From Panagrolaimus kolymaensis (Eukaryota > Nematoda > Chromadorea > Rhabditida > Panagrolaimidae), in the NCBI GenBank assembly GCA_028622995.1, contig JAJQJQ010000002.1, forward strand, positions 7,440,001 through 7,504,000: a stretch of 64,000 nt of DNA, given 5' to 3'. The notes beneath the pieces were generated by a model. The model was not told the origin of the DNA, searched no databases, and saw nothing but the letters and a program-made list of their open reading frames with translations. This document shows, piece by piece, positions 1-11,947 of this stretch. Each line of letters opens with the position of its first letter. The first letter of the stretch is position 1. Made by a program: the position numbers and the translations under genes.

Positions 1-142
1 TTTGTTTTGGATTTTAAGTAAATTCATAAACTATTTTTTTTGTTCGAATTTTCTTAAAACATTTCTCTAGCCCAACAACACTGTAAAGCATCGAGGTTTT
101 TTATTTTCCCTTCATCAAATTTTTCATCCAAACTATGTTTTA
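1..142 (+). repeat. Reference monomer, 142 bp
   Basis: This copy is close to the array consensus and sets the numbering used in the other entries. Composition is T 65, A 40, C 24, G 13 (26% GC). Landmarks in order: TTTGTTTTGG 1-10, dyad arm 12-25, T8 tract 34-41, TTCGAA 43-48 (a potential BstBI site), dyad arm 46-59, variable site 61-70 (ATTTCTCTAG), CCCAACAACACTG 71-83, TCGAGG 91-96, T6 and T4 runs 97-107, TCATCAAA 112-119 echoed by TCATCCAAA 124-132, and CTATG(T/G)TTTA 133-142. The two CpGs lie in TCGA at 44-47 and 91-94, so TaqI would cut most monomers twice. I see no clear shorter internal period, only weak direct echoes. Confidence 0.95.
12..59. repeat. Imperfect inverted repeat (dyad 1) in the monomer
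   Basis: TTTTAAGTAAATTC at 12-25 is complementary to GAATTTTCTTAAAA at 46-59 in 13 of 14 positions; the one mismatch is T19 against T52. The 20-base spacer (26-45) carries the T8 tract. The dyad recurs in nearly every monomer and could form a hairpin in a transcript or a cruciform in supercoiled DNA. Dyads are common in beetle satellites and are discussed as protein-binding or recombination features; no function can be shown from this sequence. Several amplified variants fall on this element: C25G/C45T/G46T, C53A, T54A, T55C and the 13-bp duplication that copies most of the right arm. Confidence 0.85.
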
Positions 143-154
143 TTTGTTTTGGAT
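126..154. repeat. Short perfect inverted repeat (dyad 2) across the monomer junction
   Basis: ATCCAAA at 126-132 is the exact reverse complement of TTTGGAT at 148-154 (positions 6-12 of the next monomer), with a 15-base spacer that contains the variable T138G site. It recurs at almost every junction. The G9T variant, which changes TTTTGG to TTTTTG, breaks one pair and usually travels with T138G in the preceding copy. Seven-base arms are short enough that this could be incidental to the composition. Confidence 0.6.
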
Positions 155-426
155 TTTAAGTAAATTCATAAACTATTTTTTTTGTTCGAATTTTCTTAAA
201 ACATTTATCTAGCCCAACAACACTGTAAAGCATCGAGGTTTTTTATTTTCCCTTCATCAAATTTTTCATCCAAACTATGGTTTATTTGTTTTGGATTTTA
301 AGTAAATTCATAAACTATTTTTTTTGTTCGAATTTTCTTAAAACATTTCTCTAGCCCAACAACACTGTAAAGCATCGAGGTTTTTTATTTTCCCTTCATC
401 AAATTTTTCATCCAAACTATGTTTTA

Positions 427-568
427 TTTATTTTGGATTTTAAGTAAATTCATAAACTATTTTTTTTGTTCGAATTTTCTTAAAACATTTCTCTAGCCCA
501 ACAACAGTGTAAAGCATCGAGGTTTTTTATTTTCCCTTCATCAAATTTTTCATCCAAACTATGTTTTA
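427..568 (+). repeat. Variant monomer with linked G4A and C81G
   Basis: This copy starts TTTATTTTGG instead of TTTGTTTTGG and has CAACAGTG instead of CAACACTG (G at 507). The two changes travel together. The G marker recurs at 2357, 8336, 9472, 10751, 56763, 59037 and 60458 with G4A, and at 61028 without it. None was seen between 10.8 and 56.7 kb. G4A also occurs without C81G near 6977, 7975 and 50434. In most cases the preceding two monomers are an A65/T138G copy and then a C65 copy, so the unit that spread was longer than one monomer. Confidence 0.85.
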
Positions 569-1279
569 TTTGTTTTGGATTTTAAGTAAATTCATAAACT
601 ATTTTTTTTGTTCGAATTTTCTTAAAACATTTCTCTAGCCCAACAACACTGTAAAGCATCGAGGTTTTTTATTTTCCCTTCATCAAATTTTTCATCCAAA
701 CTATGGTTTATTTGTTTTGGATTTTAAGTAAATTCATAAACTATTTTTTTTGTTCGAATTTTCTTAAAACATTTCTCTAGCCCAACAACACTGTAAAGCA
801 TCGAGGTTTTTTATTTTCCCTTCATCAAATTTTTCATCCAAACTATGTTTTATTTGTTTTGGATTTTAAGTAAATTCATAAACTATTTTTTTTGTTCGAA
901 TTTTCTTAAAACATTTCTCTAGCCCAACAACACTGTAAAGCATCGAGGTTTTTTATTTTCCCTTCATCAAATTTTTCATCCAAACTATGTTTTATTTGTT
1001 TTGGATTTTAAGTAAATTCATAAACTATTTTTTTTGTTCGAATTTTCTTAAAACATTTCTCTAGCCCAACAACACTGTAAAGCATCGAGGTTTTTTATTT
1101 TCCCTTCATCAAATTTTTCATCCAAACTATGTTTTATTTGTTTTGGATTTTAAGTAAATTCATAAACTATTTTTTTTGTTCGAATTTTCTTAAAACATTT
1201 TTTCTAGCCCAACAACACTGTAAAGCATCGAGGTTTTTTATTTTCCCTTCATCAAATTTTTCATCCAAACTATGTTTTA

Positions 1280-4200
1280 TTTGTTTTGGATTTTAAGTAA
1301 ATTCATAAACTATTTTTTTTGTTCGAATTTTCTTAAAACATTTTTTCTAGGCCAACAACACTGTAAAGCATCGAGGTTTTTTATTTTCCCTTCATCAAAT
1401 TTTTCATCCAAACTATGTTTTATTTGTTTTGGATTTTAAGTAAATTCATAAACTATTTTTTTTGTTCGAATTTTCTTAAAACATTTTTTCTAGCCCAACA
1501 ACACTGTAAAGCATCGAGGTTTTTTATTTTCCCTTCATCAAATTTTTCATCCAAACTATGTTTTATTTGTTTTGGATTTTAAGTAAATTCATAAACTATT
1601 TTTTTTGTTCGAATTTTCTTAAAACATTTTTTCTAGCCCAACAACACTGTAAAGCATCGAGGTTTTTTATTTTCCCTTCATCAAAATTTTCATCCAAACT
1701 ATGTTTTATTTGTTTTGGATTTTAAGTAAATTCATAAACTATTTTTTTTGTTCGAATTTTCTTAAAACATTTATCTAGCCCAACAACACTGTAAAGCATC
1801 GAGGTTTTTTATTTTCCCTTCATCAAATTTTTCATCCAAACTATGTTTTATTTGTTTTGGATTTTAAGTAAATTCATAAACTATTTTTTTTGTTCGAATT
1901 TTCTTAAAACATTTCTCTAGCCCAACAACACTGTAAAGCATCGAGGTTTTTTATTTTCCCTTCATCAAATTTTTCATCCAAACTATGTTTTATTTGTTTT
2001 GGATTTTAAGTAAATTCAAAAACTATTTTTTTTGTTCGAATTTTCTTAAAACATTTATCTAGCCCAACAACACTGTAAAGCATCGAGGTTTTTTATTTTC
2101 CCTTCATCAAATTTTTCATCCAAACTATGTTTTATTTGTTTTGGATTTTAAGTAAATTCATAAACTATTTTTTTTGTTCGAATTTTCTTAAAACATTTAT
2201 CTAGCCCAACAACACTGTAAAGCATCGAGGTTTTTTATTTTCCCTTCATCAAATTTTTCATCCAAACTATGTTTTATTTATTTTGGATTTTAAGTAAATT
2301 CATAAACTATTTTTTTTGTTCGAATTTTCTTAAAACATTTCTCTAGCCCAACAACAGTGTAAAGCATCGAGGTTTTTTATTTTCCCTTCATCAAATTTTT
2401 CATCCAAACTATGTTTTATTTGTTTTGGATTTTAAGTAAATTCATAAACTATTTTTTTTGTTCGAATTTTCTTAAAACATTTATCTAGCCCAACAACACT
2501 GTAAAGCATCGAGGTTTTTTATTTTCCCTTCATCAAATTTTTCATCCAAACTTTGTTTTATTTGTTTTGGATTTTAAGTAAATTCATAAACTATTTTTTT
2601 TGTTCGAATTTTCTTAAAACATTTTTTCTAGGCCAACAACACTGTAAAGCATCGAGGTTTTTTATTTTCCCTTCATCAAATTTTTCATCCAAACTATGTT
2701 TTATTTGTTTTGGATTTTAAGTAAATTCATAAACTATTTTTTTTGTTCGAATTTTCTTAAAACATTTTTTCTAGCCCAACAACACTGTAAAGCATCGAGG
2801 TTTTTTATTTTCCCTTCATCAAATTTTTCATCCAAACTATGTTTTATTTGTTTTGGATTTTAAGTAAATTCATAAACTATTTTTTTTGTTCGAATTTTCT
2901 TAAAACATTTTTTCTAGGCCAACAACACTGTAAAGCATCGAGGTTTTTTATTTTCCCTTCATCAAATTTTTCATCCAAACTTTGTTTTATTTGTTTTGTA
3001 TTTTAAGTAAATTCATAAACTATTTTTTTTGTTCGAATTTTCTTAAAACATTTATCTAGCCCAACAACACTGTAAAGCATCGAGGTTTTTTATTTTCCCT
3101 TCATCAAATTTTTCATCCAAACTTTGTTTTATTTGTTTTGGATTTTAAGTAAATTCATAAACTATTTTTTTTGTTCGAATTTTCTTAAAACATTTTTTCT
3201 AGGCCAACAACACTGTAAAGCATCGAGGTTTTTTATTTTCCCTTCATCAAATTTTTCATCCAAACTATGTTTTATTTGTTTTGGATTTTAAGTAAATTCA
3301 TAAACTATTTTTTTTGTTCGAATTTTCTTAAAACATTTTTTCTAGCCCAACAACACTGTAAAGCATCGAGGTTTTTTATTTTCCCTTCATCAAATTTTTC
3401 ATCCAAACTATGTTTTATTTGTTTTGGATTTTAAGTAAATTCATAAACTATTTTTTTTGTTCGAATTTTCTTAAAACATTTTTTCTAGGCCAACAACACT
3501 GTAAAGCATCGAGGTTTTTTATTTTCCCTTCATCAAATTTTTCATCCAAACTATGTTTTATTTGTTTTGGATTTTAAGTAAATTCATAAACTATTTTTTT
3601 TGTTCGAATTTTCTTAAAACATTTTTTCTAGCCCAACAACACTGTAAAGCATCGAGGTTTTTTATTTTCCCTTCATCAAATTTTTCATCCAAACTATGTT
3701 TTATTTGTTTTGGATTTTAAGTAAATTCATAAACTATTTTTTTTGTTCGAATTTTCTTAAAACATTTATCTAGCCCAACAACACTGTAAAGCATCGAGGT
3801 TTTTTATTTTCCCTTCATCAAATTTTTCATCCAAACTATGTTTTATTTGTTTTGGATTTTAAGTAAATTCATAAACTATTTTTTTTGTTCGAATTTTCTT
3901 AAAACATTTCTCTAGCCCAACAACACTGTAAAGCATCGAGGTTTTTTATTTTCCCTTCATCAAATTTTTCATCCAAACTATGTTTTATTTGTTTTGGATT
4001 TTAAGTAAATTCATAAACTATTTTTTTTGTTCGAATTTTCTTAAAACATTTCTCTAGCCCAACAACACTGTAAAGCATCGAGGTTTTTTATTTTCCCTTC
4101 ATCAAATTTTTCATCCAAACTATGGTTTATTTGTTTTTGATTTTAAGTAAATTCATAAACTATTGTTTTTGTTCGAATTTTCTTAAAACATTTTTTCTAG

Positions 4201-6324
4201 CCCAACAACACTGTAAAGCATCGAGGTTTTTTATTTTCCCTTCATCAAATTTTTCATCCAAACTATGTTTTATTTGTTTTGGATTTTAAGTAAATTCATA
4301 AACTATTTTTTTTGTTCGAATTTTCTTAAAACATTTATCTAGCCCAACAACACTGTAAAGCATCGAGGTTTTTTATTTTCCCTTCATCAAATTTTTCATC
4401 CAAACTATGTTTTATTTGTTTTGGATTTTAAGTAAATTCATAAACTATTTTTTTTGTTCGAATTTTCTTAAAACATTTTTTCTAGCCCAACAACACTGTA
4501 AAGCATCGAGGTTTTTTATTTTCCCTTCATCAAATTTTTCATCCAAACTATGTTTTATTTGTTTTGGATTTTAAGTAAATTCATAAACTATTTTTTTTGT
4601 TCGAATTTTCTTAAAACATTTATCTAGCCCAACAACACTGTAAAGCATCGAGGTTTTTTATTTTCCCTTCATCAAATTTTTCATCCAAACTATGTTTTAT
4701 TTGTTTTGGATTTTAAGTAAATTCATAAACTATTTTTTTTGTTCGAATTTTCTTAAAACATTTCTCTAGCCCAACAACACTGTAAAGCATCGAGGTTTTT
4801 TATTTTCCCTTCATCAAATTTTTCATCCAAACTATGTTTTATTTGTTTTGGATTTTAAGTAAATTCATAAACTATTTTTTTTGTTCGAATTTTCTTAAAA
4901 CATTTCTCTAGCCCAACAACACTGTAAAGCATCGAGGTTTTTTATTTTCCCTTCATCAAATTTTTCATCCAAACTATGGTTTATTTGTTTTTGATTTTAA
5001 GTAAATTCATAAACTATTGTTTTGTTCGAATTTTCTTAAAACATTTATCTAGCCCAACAACACTGTAAAGCATCGAGGTTTTTTATTTTCCCTTCATCAA
5101 ATTTTTCATCCAAACTATGGTTTATTTGTTTTGGATTTTAAGTAAATTCATAAACTATTTTTTTTGTTCGAATTTTCTTAAAACATTTCTCTAGCCCAAC
5201 AACACTGTAAAGCATCGAGGTTTTTTATTTTCCCTTCATCAAATTTTTCATCCAAACTATGTTTTATTTGTTTTGGATTTTAAGTAAATTCATAAACTAT
5301 TTTTTTTGTTCGAATTTTCTTAAAACATTTTTTCTAGCCCAACAACACTGTAAAGCATCGAGGTTTTTTATTTTCCCTTCATCAAATTTTTCATCCAAAC
5401 TATGTTTTATTTGTTTTGGATTTTAAGTAAATTCATAAACTATTTTTTTTGTTCGAATTTTCTTAAAACATTTTTTCTAGGCCAACAACACTGTAAAGCA
5501 TCGAGGTTTTTTATTTTCCCTTCATCAAATTTTTCATCCAAACTATGTTTTATTTGTTTTGGATTTTAAGTAAATTCATAAACTATTTTTTTTGTTCGAA
5601 TTTTCTTAAAACATTTTTTCTAGCCCAACAACACTGTAAAGCATCGAGGTTTTTTATTTTCCCTTCATCAAATTTTTCATCCAAACTATGTTTTATTTGT
5701 TTTGGATTTTAAGTAAATTCATAAACTATTTTTTTTGTTCGAATTTTCTTAAAACATTTATCTAGCCCAACAACACTGTAAAGCATCGAGGTTTTTTATT
5801 TTCCCTTCATCAAATTTTTCATCCAAACTATGTTTTATTTGTTTTGGATTTTAAGTAAATTCATAAACTATTTTTTTTGTTCGAATTTTCTTAAAACATT
5901 TATCTAGCCCAACAACACTGTAAAGCATCGAGGTTTTTTATTTTCCCTTCATCAAATTTTTCATCCAAACTATGTTTTATTTGTTTTGGATTTTAAGTAA
6001 ATTCATAAACTATTTTTTTTGTTCGAATTTTCTTAAAACATTTTTTCTAGCCCAACAACACTGTAAAGCATCGAGGTTTTTTATTTTCCCTTCATCAAAT
6101 TTTTCATCCAAACTATGTTTTATTTGTTTTGGATTTTAAGTAAATTCATAAACTATTTTTTTTGTTCGAATTTTCTTAAAACTTTTTTTCTAGGCCAACA
6201 ACACTGTAAAGCATCGAGGTTTTTTATTTTCCCTTCATCAAATTTTTCATCCAAACTATGTTTTATTTGTTTTGGATTTTAAGTAAATTCATAAACTATT
6301 TTTTTTGTTCGAATTTTCTTAAAA
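1280..6324 (+). repeat. Domain with the GGCC monomer subfamily
   Basis: Seven 143-bp monomers read TTTTTTCTAGGCC instead of CTAGCCC, creating GGCC at 1350, 2631, 2917, 3202, 3488, 5480 and 6193. I saw this marker nowhere else in the window, so it is a local subfamily. GGCC monomers are nearly always followed by a plain 143-bp copy, giving a 286-bp dimer rhythm. The copy at 6193 also carries ACTTTTTTTC in place of ACATTTTTTC. HaeIII would cut here and, as far as I can see, hardly anywhere else in the array. Confidence 0.85.
2419..3560 (+). repeat. 571-bp tetramer higher-order repeat, two tandem copies
   Basis: Copy 1 (2419-2989) and copy 2 (2990-3560) have the same monomer order: A65-type with an ACTTTG end, GGCC type, plain 143-bp type, GGCC type. 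The rare ACTTTG change (A135T) occurs at 2553 and 3124, exactly 571 bp apart, with one more at the end of copy 1. Copy 2 has a private TTTTGTATTTT near its start. The unit length is 142 + 3 x 143, as expected from the monomer types. Confidence 0.8.
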
Positions 6325-9300
6325 CATTTTTTCTAGCCCAACAACACTGTAAAGCATCGAGGTTTTTTATTTTCCCTTCATCAAATTTTTCATCCAAACT
6401 ATGTTTTATTTGTTTTGGATTTTAAGTAAATTCATAAACTATTTTTTTTGTTCGAATTTTCTTAAAACATTTCTCTAGCCCAACAACACTGTAAAGCATC
6501 GAGGTTTTTTATTTTCCCTTCATCAAATTTTTCATCCAAACTATGTTTTATTTGTTTTGGATTTTAAGTAAATTCATAAACTATTTTTTTTGTTCGAATT
6601 TTCTTAAAACATTTATCTAGCCCAACAACACTGTAAAGCATCGAGGTTTTTTATTTTCCCTTCATCAAATTTTTCATCCAAACTATGGTTTATTTGTTTT
6701 TGATTTTAAGTAAATTCATAAACTATTGTTTTGTTCGAATTTTCTTAAAACATTTATCTAGCCCAACAACACTGTAAAGCATCGAGGTTTTTTATTTTCC
6801 CTTCATCAAATTTTTCATCCAAACTATGGTTTATTTGTTTTGGATTTTAAGTAAATTCATAAACTATTTTTTTTGTTCGAATTTTCTTAAAACATTTCTC
6901 TAGCCCAACAACACTGTAAAGCATCGTGGTTTTTTATTTTCCCTTCATCAAATTTTTCATCCAAACTATGTTTTATTTATTTTGGATTTTAAGTAAATTC
7001 ATAAACTATTTTTTTTGTTCGAATTTTCTTAAAACATTTTTTCTAGCCCAACAACACTGTAAAGCATCGAGGTTTTTTATTTTCCCTTCATCAAATTTTT
7101 CATCCAAACTATGTTTTATTTGTTTTGGATTTTAAGTAAATTCATAAACTATTTTTTTTGTTCGAATTTTCTTAAAACATTTTTTCTAGCCCAACAACAC
7201 TGTAAAGCATCGAGGTTTTTTATTTTCCCTTCATCAAATTTTTCATCCAAACTATGTTTTATTTGTTTTGGATTTTAAGTAAATTCATAAACTATTTTTT
7301 TTGTTCGAATTTTCTTAAAACATTTCTCTAGCCCAACAACACTGTAAAGCATCGAGGTTTTTTATTTTCCCTTCATCAAATTTTTCATCCAAACTATGTT
7401 TTATTTGTTTTGGATTTTAAGTAAATTCATAAACTATTTTTTTTGTTCGAATTTTCTTAAAACATTTATCTAGCCCAACAACACTGTAAAGCATCGAGGT
7501 TTTTTATTTTCCCTTCATCAAATTTTTCATCCAAACTATGTTTTATTTGTTTTGGATTTTAAGTAAATTCATAAACTATTTTTTTTGTTCGAATTTTCTT
7601 AAAACATTTTTTCTAGCCCAACAACACTGTAAAGCATCGAGGTTTTTTATTTTCCCTTCATCAAATTTTTCATCCAAACTATGTTTTATTTGTTTTGGAT
7701 TTTAAGTAAATTCATAAACTATTTTTTTTGTTCGAATTTTCTTAAAACATTTCTCTAGCCCAACAACACTGTAAAGCATCGAGGTTTTTTATTTTCCCTT
7801 CATCAAATTTTTCATCCAAACTATGGTTTATTTGTTTTGGATTTTAAGTAAATTCATAAACTATTTTTTTTGTTCGAATTTTCTTAAAACATTTCTCTAG
7901 CCCAACAACACTGTAAAGCATCGAGGTTTTTTATTTTCCCTTCATCAAATTTTTCATCCAAACTATGTTTTATTTATTTTGGATTTTAAGTAAATTCATA
8001 AACTATTGTTTTGTTCGAATTTTCTTAAAACATTTATCTAGCCCAACAACACTGTAAAGCATCGAGGTTTTTTATTTTCCCTTCATCAAATTTTTCATCC
8101 AAACTATGGTTTATTTGTTTTGGATTTTAAGTAAATTCATAAACTATTTTTTTTGTTCGAATTTTCTTAAAACATTTCTCTAGCCCAACAACACTGTAAA
8201 GCATCGAGGTTTTTTATTTTCCCTTCATCAAATTTTTCATCCAAACTATGTTTTATTTATTTTGGATTTTAAGTAAATTCATAAACTATTTTTTTTGTTC
8301 GAATTTTCTTAAAACATTTCTCTAGCCCAACAACAGTGTAAAGCATCGAGGTTTTTTATTTTCCCTTCATCAAATTTTTCATCCAAACTATGTTTTATTT
8401 GTTTTGGATTTTAAGTAAATTCATAAACTATTTTTTTTGTTCGAATTTTCTAAAAACATTTCTCTAGCCCAACAACACTGTAAAGCATCGAGGTTTTTTA
8501 TTTTCCCTTCATCAAATTTTTCATCCAAACTATGTTTTATTTGTTTTGGATTTTAAGTAAATTCATAAACTATTTTTTTTGTTCGAATTTTCTTAAAACA
8601 TTTCTCTAGCCCAACAACACTGTAAAGCATCGAGGTTTTTTATTTTCCCTTCATCAAATTTTTCATCCAAACTATGTTTTATTTGTTTTGGATTTTAAGT
8701 AAATTCATAAACTATTTTTTTTGTTCGAATTTTCTTAAAACATTTTTTCTAGCCCAACAACACTGTAAAGCATCGAGGTTTTTTATTTTCCCTTCATCAA
8801 ATTTTTCATCCAAACTATGTTTTATTTGTTTTGGATTTTAAGTAAATTCATAAACTATTTTTTTTGTTCGAATTTTCTTAAAACATTTCTCTAGCCCAAC
8901 AACACTGTAAAGCATCGAGGTTTTTTATTTTCCCTTCATCAAATTTTTCATCCAAACTATGTTTTATTTGTTTTGGATTTTAAGTAAATTCATAAACTAT
9001 TTTTTTTGTTCGAATTTTCTTAAAACATTTATCTAGCCCAACAACACTGTAAAGCATCGAGGTTTTTTATTTTCCCTTCATCAAATTTTTCATCCAAACT
9101 ATGGTTTATTTGTTTTTGATTTTAAGTAAATTCATAAACTATTGTTTTGATCGAATTTTCTTAAAACATTTATCTAGCCCAACAACACTGTAAAGCATCG
9201 AGGTTTTTTATTTTCCCTTCATCAAATTTTTCATCCAAACTATGGTTTATTTGTTTTGGATTTTAAGTAAATTCATAAACTATTTTTTTTGTTCGAATTT

Positions 9301-10528
9301 TCTTAAAACATTTCTCTAGCCCAACAACACTGTAAAGCATCGAGGTTTTTTATTTTCCCTTCATCAAATTTTTCATCCAAACTATGTTTTATTTATTTTG
9401 GATTTTAAGTAAATTCATAAACTATTTTTTTTGTTCGAATTTTCTTAAAACATTTCTCTAGCCCAACAACAGTGTAAAGCATCGAGGTTTTTTATTTTCC
9501 CTTCATCAAATTTTTCATCCAAACTATGTTTTATTTGTTTTGGATTTTAAGTAAATTCATAAACTATTTTTTTTGTTCGAATTTTCTTAAAACATTTCTC
9601 TAGCCCAACAACACTGTAAAGCATCGAGGTTTTTTATTTTCCCTTCATCAAATTTTTCATCCAAACTATGTTTTATTTGTTTTGGATTTTAAGTAAATTC
9701 ATAAACTATTTTTTTTGTTCGAATTTTCTTAAAACATTTCTCTAGCCCAACAACACTGTAAAGCATCGAGGTTTTTTATTTTCCCTTCATCAAATTTTTC
9801 ATCCAAACTATGTTTTATTTGTTTTGGATTTTAAGTAAATTCATAAACTATTTTTTTTGTTCGAATTTTCTTAAAACATTTTTTCTAGCCCAACAACACT
9901 GTAAAGCATCAAGGTTTTTTATTTTCCCTTCATCAAATTTTTCATCCAAACTATGTTTTATTTGTTTTGGATTTTAAGTAAATTCATAAACTATTTTTTT
10001 TGTTCGAATTTTCTTAAAACATTTCTCTAGCCCAACAACACTGTAAAGCATCGAGGTTTTTTATTTTCCCTTCATCAAATTTTTCATCCAAACTATGTTT
10101 TATTTGTTTTGGATTTTAAGTAAATTCATAAACTATTTTTTTTGTTCGAATTTTCTTAAAACATTTTCTCTAGCCCAACAACACTGTAAAGCATCAAGGT
10201 TTTTTATTTTCCCTTCATCAAATTTTTCATCCAAACTATGTTTTATTTGTTTTGGATTTTAAGTAAATTCATAAACTATTTTTTTTGTTCGAATTTTCTT
10301 AAAACATTTCTCTAGCCCAACAACACTGTAAAGCATCGAGGTTTTTTATTTTCCCTTCATCAAATTTTTCATCCAAACTATGGTTTATTTGTTTTTGATT
10401 TTAAGTAAATTCATAAACTATTGTTTTGATCGAATTTTCTTAAAACATTTATCTAGCCCAACAACACTGTAAAGCATCGAGGTTTTTTATTTTCCCTTCA
10501 TCAAATTTTTCATCCAAACTATGGTTTA
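4130..10528 (+). repeat. Left G9T/T36G monomer subfamily
   Basis: Monomers starting at 4130, 4984, 6693, 9109 and 10388 begin TTTGTTTTTGATT (G9T) and carry ATTG in place of ATTTTT in the T8 tract. The tract is also one T shorter in all but the first, giving 141-bp units. The copies at 9109 and 10388 share a further change, GTTCG to GATCG. The same linked pair reappears at 54,552-60,095 and was not seen in between. The T-tract change alone is common elsewhere (18-30 kb, 35 kb, 40-42 kb), so it is the linkage to G9T that is diagnostic. Confidence 0.8.
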
Positions 10529-10978
10529 TTTGTTTTGGATTTTAAGTAAATTCATAAACTATTTTTTTTGTTCGAATTTTCTTAAAACATTTCTCTAGCC
10601 CAACAACACTGTAAAGCATCGAGGTTTTTTATTTTCCCTTCATCAAATTTTTCATCCAAACTATGTTTTATTTATTTTGGATTTTAAGTAAATTCATAAA
10701 CTATTTTTTTTGTTCGAATTTTCTTAAAACATTTCTCTAGCCCAACAACAGTGTAAAGCATCGAGGTTTTTTATTTTCCCTTCATCAAATTTTTCATCCA
10801 AACTATGTTTTATTTGTTTTGGATTTTAAGTAAATTCATAAACTATTTTTTTTGTTCGAATTTTCTTAAAACATTTCTCTAGCCCAACAACACTGTAAAG
10901 CATCGAGGTTTTTTATTTTCCCTTCATCAAATTTTTCATCCAAACTATGTTTTATTTGTTTTGGATTTTAAGTAAATT
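9032..10978 (+). repeat. 1279-bp nonamer higher-order repeat, about 668 bp shared
   Basis: Bases 9032-9699 match 10311-10978 at a constant offset of 1279 bp (9 monomers). Shared markers include G9T, the shortened T tract with GATCG (9141 and 10420), and the G4A/C81G monomer (9472 and 10751). The match stops on the left at the A65/C65 difference (9031 versus 10310) and on the right where the second copy enters the C25G variant. The two matches are separated by about 610 bp of the nine-monomer unit whose markers differ. Confidence 0.85.
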
Positions 10979-11947
10979 GATAAACTATTTTTTTTGTTTT
11001 AATTTTCTTAAAACATTTTTTCTAGCCCAACAACACTGTAAAGCATCGAGGTTTTTTATTTTCCCTTCATCAAATTTTTCATCCAAACTATGTTTTATTT
11101 GTTTTGGATTTTAAGTAAATTCATAAACTATTTTTTTTGTTCGAATTTTCTTAAAACATTTTTTCTAGCCCAACAACACTGTAAAGCATCGAGGTTTTTT
11201 ATTTTCCCTTCATCAAATTTTTCATCCAAACTATGTTTTATTTGTTTTGGATTTTAAGTAAATTCATAAACTATTTTTTTTGTTCGAATTTTCTTAAAAC
11301 ATTTCTCTAGCCCAACAACACTGTAAAGCATCGAGGTTTTTTATTTTCCCTTCATCAAATTTTTCATCCAAACTATGTTTTATTTGTTTTGGATTTTAAG
11401 TAAATTCATAAACTATTTTTTTTGTTCGAATTTTCTTAAAACATTTTTTCTAGCCCAACAACACTGTAAAGCATCAAGGTTTTTTATTTTCCCTTCATCA
11501 AATTTTTCATCCAAACTATGTTTTATTTGTTTTGGATTTTAAGTAAATTCATAAACTATTTTTTTTGTTCGAATTTTCTTAAAACATTTCTCTAGCCCAA
11601 CAACACTGTAAAGCATCGAGGTTTTTTATTTTCCCTTCATCAAATTTTTCATCCAAACTATGTTTTATTTGTTTTGGATTTTAAGTAAATTCATAAACTA
11701 TTTTTTTTGTTCGAATTTTCTTAAAACATTTTCTCTAGCCCAACAACACTGTAAAGCATCAAGGTTTTTTATTTTCCCTTCATCAAATTTTTCATCCAAA
11801 CTATGTTTTATTTGTTTTGGATTTTAAGTAAATTCATAAACTATTTTTTTTGTTCGAATTTTCTTAAAACATTTCTCTAGCCCAACAACACTGTAAAGCA
11901 TCGAGGTTTTTTATTTTCCCTTCATCAAATTTTTCATCCAAACTATG
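9600..11947 (+). repeat. 1565-bp undecamer higher-order repeat
   Basis: A block of about 0.78 kb (roughly 9600-10382) recurs near 11,165-11,947 at offset 1565 bp. Its signature is a CATCAAGG 143-bp monomer (9907 and 11,472), a plain 142-bp copy, then a TTTTCTCTAG monomer also with CATCAAGG (10,192 and 11,757), then a plain 142-bp copy. Outer limits are approximate, set by the nearest differing marker. This unit overlaps the 1279-bp repeat, so two different exchange registers operated on neighbouring DNA. Confidence 0.75.

Noticed and set aside
34..41. T8 tract as a polymerase III terminator of an embedded small RNA gene
   Set aside because: There are no convincing A-box and B-box sequences upstream on either strand; the T run is part of the AT-rich monomer.
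12..59. Intrinsic terminator or riboswitch-like hairpin
   Set aside because: The dyad stem is AT-only apart from three G/C pairs, the T8 tract lies in the loop rather than after the stem, and there is no adjacent gene. It is a satellite dyad, not a bacterial regulatory element.
43..60. CENP-B box-like motif around TTCGAATTTTCTTAAAAC
   Set aside because: Only the TTCG core resembles the mammalian 17-bp box; the required CGGG end is missing on both strands.
1..142. A shorter ancestral subrepeat inside the monomer
   Set aside because: TCATCAAA/TCATCCAAA and GGATTTTAAG/CGAATTTTCTT resemble each other only weakly and at irregular spacing, which is insufficient to claim an internal period.
6926..7135. 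Open reading frame of 69 codons on the + strand
   Set aside because: It begins at a GTG created by a private change (CATCGTGG) and spans about one and a half monomers. Its product is low-complexity, rich in F, with the same repeat DNA read in two frames because a 143-bp unit shifts phase. There is no recognisable domain and no neighbouring gene; it is chance readthrough of satellite.
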